Virus record (IMG/VR): IMGVR_UViG_3300032213_002832
Location: 1 to 64,000 of that record
Length of the DNA: 64,000 bases
From: a virus
Reading direction: 5' to 3' (one strand)
In this document: positions 62,074 through 64,000 of the stretch, in pieces
Layout of the letters: each line of letters opens with the position of its first letter
Numbering within the stretch: the first letter of the stretch is position 1
The notes under the pieces: model-generated
Told to the model about the DNA's origin: nothing
The model's database searches: none
The model's input: only the letters and a program-made list of their open reading frames with translations
Translations under genes and position numbers: made by a program

Positions 62074-62116
62074 ATGCACATATCTCCCACAATAATGAGG
62101 TATGTGCATAATTTTG
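62074..62116 (+). terminator. Probable intrinsic terminator after the protease gene
   Basis: ATGCACATATCTC (62074-62086) pairs with GAGGTATGTGCAT (62097-62109), 13 pairs including one T-G, around a 10-base loop. AATTTTGTTTAA follows. It lies in the 150-base gap between the protease gene and the 62192 gene and would separate the packaging genes from the capsid genes. Confidence 0.7.
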
Positions 62117-62191
62117 TTTAACTAAGCCCATGTGATATAAAGGTAATTGCATTACGCAGTTTTGCAATATTAAAATATAGGAGAAAACAAA

Positions 62192-62599
62192 ATGGCGAAC
62201 AAAGAAGCGATGCTAGACAAGATTGCTCGCAATCTGAAGCAAAGAGGACTCGCGGAATCAGTAGTGGTTCGGGGTGCAACAAGTGTTTCTGTCACTAAAA
62301 CTGGTGGCGATGTGTTAACAATTTCTTATGTAGACAAGTCAGTTCAATCACCAATGGGTGGTGTAAGTGCTAGTGCTGCACCTTATCTAGGAATCGGCAT
62401 TGCTGCTCCTGGTTCACTTAAAGTTAAAGGCGCTGCTGCTGAAACTACTATTGCTGCAATCGTTGATACGACTGAAGCTCTACAAGTTTTGGCTGTACTA
62501 AGTGGTTTTGGAAATGATGTGATTATTGAATCTGGAGCTTCAACTGCTGAGCTTGCTCGTATTGCTGGAACTTCTGATCTACTAGGTATGGGAATGTAA
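62192..62599 (+). CDS. Small putative virion protein
   Basis: 135 residues, rich in Ala, Gly, Ser and Val with alternating strands (VVVRGATSVSVTKTGGDVLT, AAPGSLKVKGAAAETTIAAI). AGGAG lies 9 bases before the ATG. The composition and its place next to the scaffold and capsid genes suggest a head decoration or minor capsid protein. No family match can be named. Confidence 0.55.
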   Translation: MANKEAMLDKIARNLKQRGLAESVVVRGATSVSVTKTGGDVLTISYVDKSVQSPMGGVSASAAPYLGIGIAAPGSLKVKGAAAETTIAAIVDTTEALQVLAVLSGFGNDVIIESGASTAELARIAGTSDLLGMGM

Positions 62600-62601
62600 T
62601 C

Positions 62602-62643
62602 TAGTTTGGGTATAAGTAAATAGGTTACGAAAACCCTAAACTA
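62602..62643 (+). other. Hairpin-forming sequence before the scaffold gene
   Basis: TAGTTTGGGT (62602-62611) pairs with ACCCTAAACTA (62633-62643) except for one bulged base. It is followed closely by the ribosome site of the 62660 gene (AGGAAAGGA). Possible roles are RNA stability or a weak attenuator between the decoration-like and scaffold genes. Confidence 0.4.
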
Positions 62644-62659
62644 TAGGAAAGGAATACAG

Positions 62660-63331
62660 ATGAATGAGGAACTAATGAAATCCCTCACTTCCTTGATTGA
62701 CGAGTCCCTAGCGGAACTTGAGATCATGAAAAAGTCTGATCGTTTTTCTGCTACTGAGATCAAACTAGATGGACCGGGTACAGGAATTGCTGGCAAAGAT
62801 CCACAAGGTAGTCTTGGTAAAGACGAAGATAAAGACGAAGACGACGACGAAGATGAAGATGAAGAAGAAAAAGACGAAGACAAAAAACCAGAAATGGAAA
62901 AAGCTGAGTCTAAAAAAGAAGACAAAGACGAAGACAAAAAAGAAGACAAAGACGAAGATAAGAAAAAAGATATGGATGATATGAAGAAGTCGCTTGACGA
63001 GCAGTCAACACTACTTAAATCCTATGTTGATTCTAAATTTGCTAGCTTCGAGACCCAATTAGATAAGATCGCAAAACTTGTCTCTGATATTGCTGATGCA
63101 CCAGTAGCTCCAAAGAGTGTAAGCTATAAAAACATAGCTCCTCTTAAAAAGTCTGCAGGTTCACACGATGAAGAAGGCGAAAATGAGCCACTAACTAAGG
63201 GCCAAATTGTTGATAAGCTTTTTGATCTTAAGAAGTCGGGAACACGCGTAGATAGTGCAGATATAGCAAGCGCAGAATTGGCGAGTGGCCATGATCTTGC
63301 GAAAATCGCTAACAAATACAACATCAAATAA
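62660..63331 (+). CDS. Putative capsid scaffolding protein
   Basis: 223 residues. A helical N-terminus (LMKSLTSLIDESLAELEIMK) leads to a highly charged Lys/Asp/Glu block (about residues 54-112, such as KDEDKDEDDDEDEDEEEKDE), then a coiled-coil segment (LKSYVDSKFASFETQLDKIA) and a short globular end (GQIVDKLFDLKKSGTRVDSA). Acidic, helical, low-complexity proteins directly before the major capsid gene are usually scaffolds or internal core proteins. There is no enzymatic motif. The charge-rich block is encoded by a DNA repeat. Confidence 0.65.
   Translation: MNEELMKSLTSLIDESLAELEIMKKSDRFSATEIKLDGPGTGIAGKDPQGSLGKDEDKDEDDDEDEDEEEKDEDKKPEMEKAESKKEDKDEDKKEDKDEDKKKDMDDMKKSLDEQSTLLKSYVDSKFASFETQLDKIAKLVSDIADAPVAPKSVSYKNIAPLKKSAGSHDEEGENEPLTKGQIVDKLFDLKKSGTRVDSADIASAELASGHDLAKIANKYNIK
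62818..62976 (+). repeat. Low-complexity AAAGACGAAGAC-type repeat
   Basis: Imperfect tandem units of AAAGACGAAGAC and close variants encode the Lys/Asp/Glu block of the scaffold-like protein. Units remain in frame. The repeat could change in length by slippage without breaking the gene. Confidence 0.75.
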
Positions 63332-63343
63332 GGAGTAACATCG

Positions 63344-64000
63344 ATGTTCAATGATTCAGTTAACAACATTATGCAAGGTATCGAACAGGGTATTCTTACT
63401 CCTGATGAAGTAGAAAACCTGCAAAAAGCTATATCCGCGGGTTACGGATATGCTGGAAAACCAACCGACCTAACATACGGCGGAGTTATCCAAACAGAAT
63501 CGCTAGAAACAACTCTTAAGAGTGTTACTTTCGATATGAAAAACCTAAAAATGTGGCCAGCAATTTCAATGGATAAAGCCACTAACTTGTTCGAGCAATA
63601 CAATCGCTTAACAAGCTACGGTTCTGATTCCGCACCTTACCTAGCAGAAGGTGGAGCTCCTCAAGAAGAAGATAGCTCTTATATCCGTGATGGACAAAGG
63701 ATCGTGTTCTTTGGTACAAGACGTAAAGTTTCTCACCAAATGACATTGATCAAGACTACTGTTGGTGATGTAGTCGCTCAGCAAGCTAAAGAAGGAACAA
63801 TGCACCTTCTTAAGAATGTTGAAAGAGAACTATACTGGGGACAAGCACACTTTGCTAACGCATTGGGCGCTCACACCGGTGAAAACTCTGCTATTCCTGC
63901 AGATTCTATCGCAATGAGCGGATTGCTACAGCAGTTACTTAAGGGTGACTCTGATGAGCAACATCGTTCAGGTGATTTCGAAGGATACGGTTCATTCGAA
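63344..64000 (+). CDS. Major capsid protein (partial, runs off the right edge)
   Basis: 219 codons are visible from the ATG at 63344, with no stop before the window ends. AAGGAG lies 9 bases upstream. The start (NDSVNNIMQGIEQGILTPDE) and the segments LTYGGVIQTESLETTLKSVT, KNLKMWPAISMDKATNLFEQ and ILKNVERELYWGQ-like (LLKNVERELYWGQAHFANAL) are typical of an HK97-fold major capsid protein of large phages. Its place after protease and scaffold genes supports this. The 12 bases around the ATG form a short palindrome (AACATCGATGTT). Confidence 0.82.
   Translation, partial: MFNDSVNNIMQGIEQGILTPDEVENLQKAISAGYGYAGKPTDLTYGGVIQTESLETTLKSVTFDMKNLKMWPAISMDKATNLFEQYNRLTSYGSDSAPYLAEGGAPQEEDSSYIRDGQRIVFFGTRRKVSHQMTLIKTTVGDVVAQQAKEGTMHLLKNVERELYWGQAHFANALGAHTGENSAIPADSIAMSGLLQQLLKGDSDEQHRSGDFEGYGSFE

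Noticed and set aside
63337-63348. 12-base palindrome AACATCGATGTT over the capsid start codon
   Set aside because: A palindrome with no loop cannot form a stable RNA hairpin and the ribosome site is outside it. Chance is sufficient.
1-64000. tRNA genes, CRISPR arrays, insertion sequences or an integrase
   Set aside because: No cloverleaf-like sequence, regularly spaced direct repeats, transposase motifs or recombinase active site were noticed by eye. A tRNA or covariance-model search would be needed to exclude tRNAs fully.

Overview
The window reads as about two thirds of a low-GC genome of a contractile-tailed (myovirus-type) double-stranded DNA phage. The virion genes include terminase large subunit, portal, prohead protease, major capsid protein, gp25-like and J-like baseplate proteins and a large set of tail fibres. 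The phage also carries its own replisome: replicative helicase, primase, a C-family DNA polymerase, a single-strand binding protein, a RecA/UvsX recombinase and SbcC/SbcD-like (gp46/gp47) nuclease subunits. It adds nucleotide metabolism genes (thymidylate synthase, dUTPase, a P-loop nucleotide kinase), a GH24 lysozyme, a GroEL-type chaperonin and a sigma-70-like factor. I saw no rRNA, tRNA, integrase, insertion sequence or CRISPR array. The host cannot be named from the sequence.

Layout. (1) 1-26699, plus strand: baseplate (gp25-like/LysM protein, a 2492-residue J-like protein, a tail-protein-I-like protein), then about eight fibre, adhesin and accessory genes built from shared beta-rich modules, a small HNH nuclease and an unrecognised 264-residue protein. 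(2) 26678-31950, minus strand: a tightly overlapped operon read leftwards, with DnaB-like helicase, an inserted HNH nuclease, primase, thymidylate synthase and small unknown genes. (3) 32027-44640, plus strand: UvsW-like helicase, lysozyme, truncated sigma factor, dUTPase, methyltransferase-like protein, a second HNH nuclease, GroEL, FmdB-type zinc ribbon, gp46, an HNH/GIY-YIG homing endonuclease and two small single-gene units. (4) 44680-53294, plus strand: polymerase, SSB, RecA and gp47 replication/recombination block. (5) 53331-64000, plus strand: DNA packaging and head genes, ending inside the major capsid protein. Tail sheath, tube and tape-measure genes are absent. In a circularly permuted genome they would lie between the right edge (capsid) and the left edge (baseplate).

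Two regulatory themes stand out. First, the sigma factor stops inside region 4.1 and has no region 4.2 helix-turn-helix, while a separate gene 25 kb away (60343-60783) carries a helix-turn-helix that looks like region 4.2. Most TATAAT boxes in the intergenic gaps have no recognisable -35 hexamer. This suggests a divided sigma factor comparable in logic to T4 gp55/gp33. Second, several genes (lysozyme 33719, 44257, 53331, 36475, 35924, 43915) have inverted repeats that enclose the Shine-Dalgarno sequence and reach the start codon. The upstream arm often lies in or just after the -10 box, so read-through RNA would fold shut and promoter-initiated RNA would be open, as known for T4 lysozyme gene e. 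The homing endonuclease at 42532 has a comparable hairpin.

Four homing-type nuclease genes are present. The clearest insertion is between helicase and primase, where the same 8-base stop/start overlap occurs at both edges of the nuclease gene.
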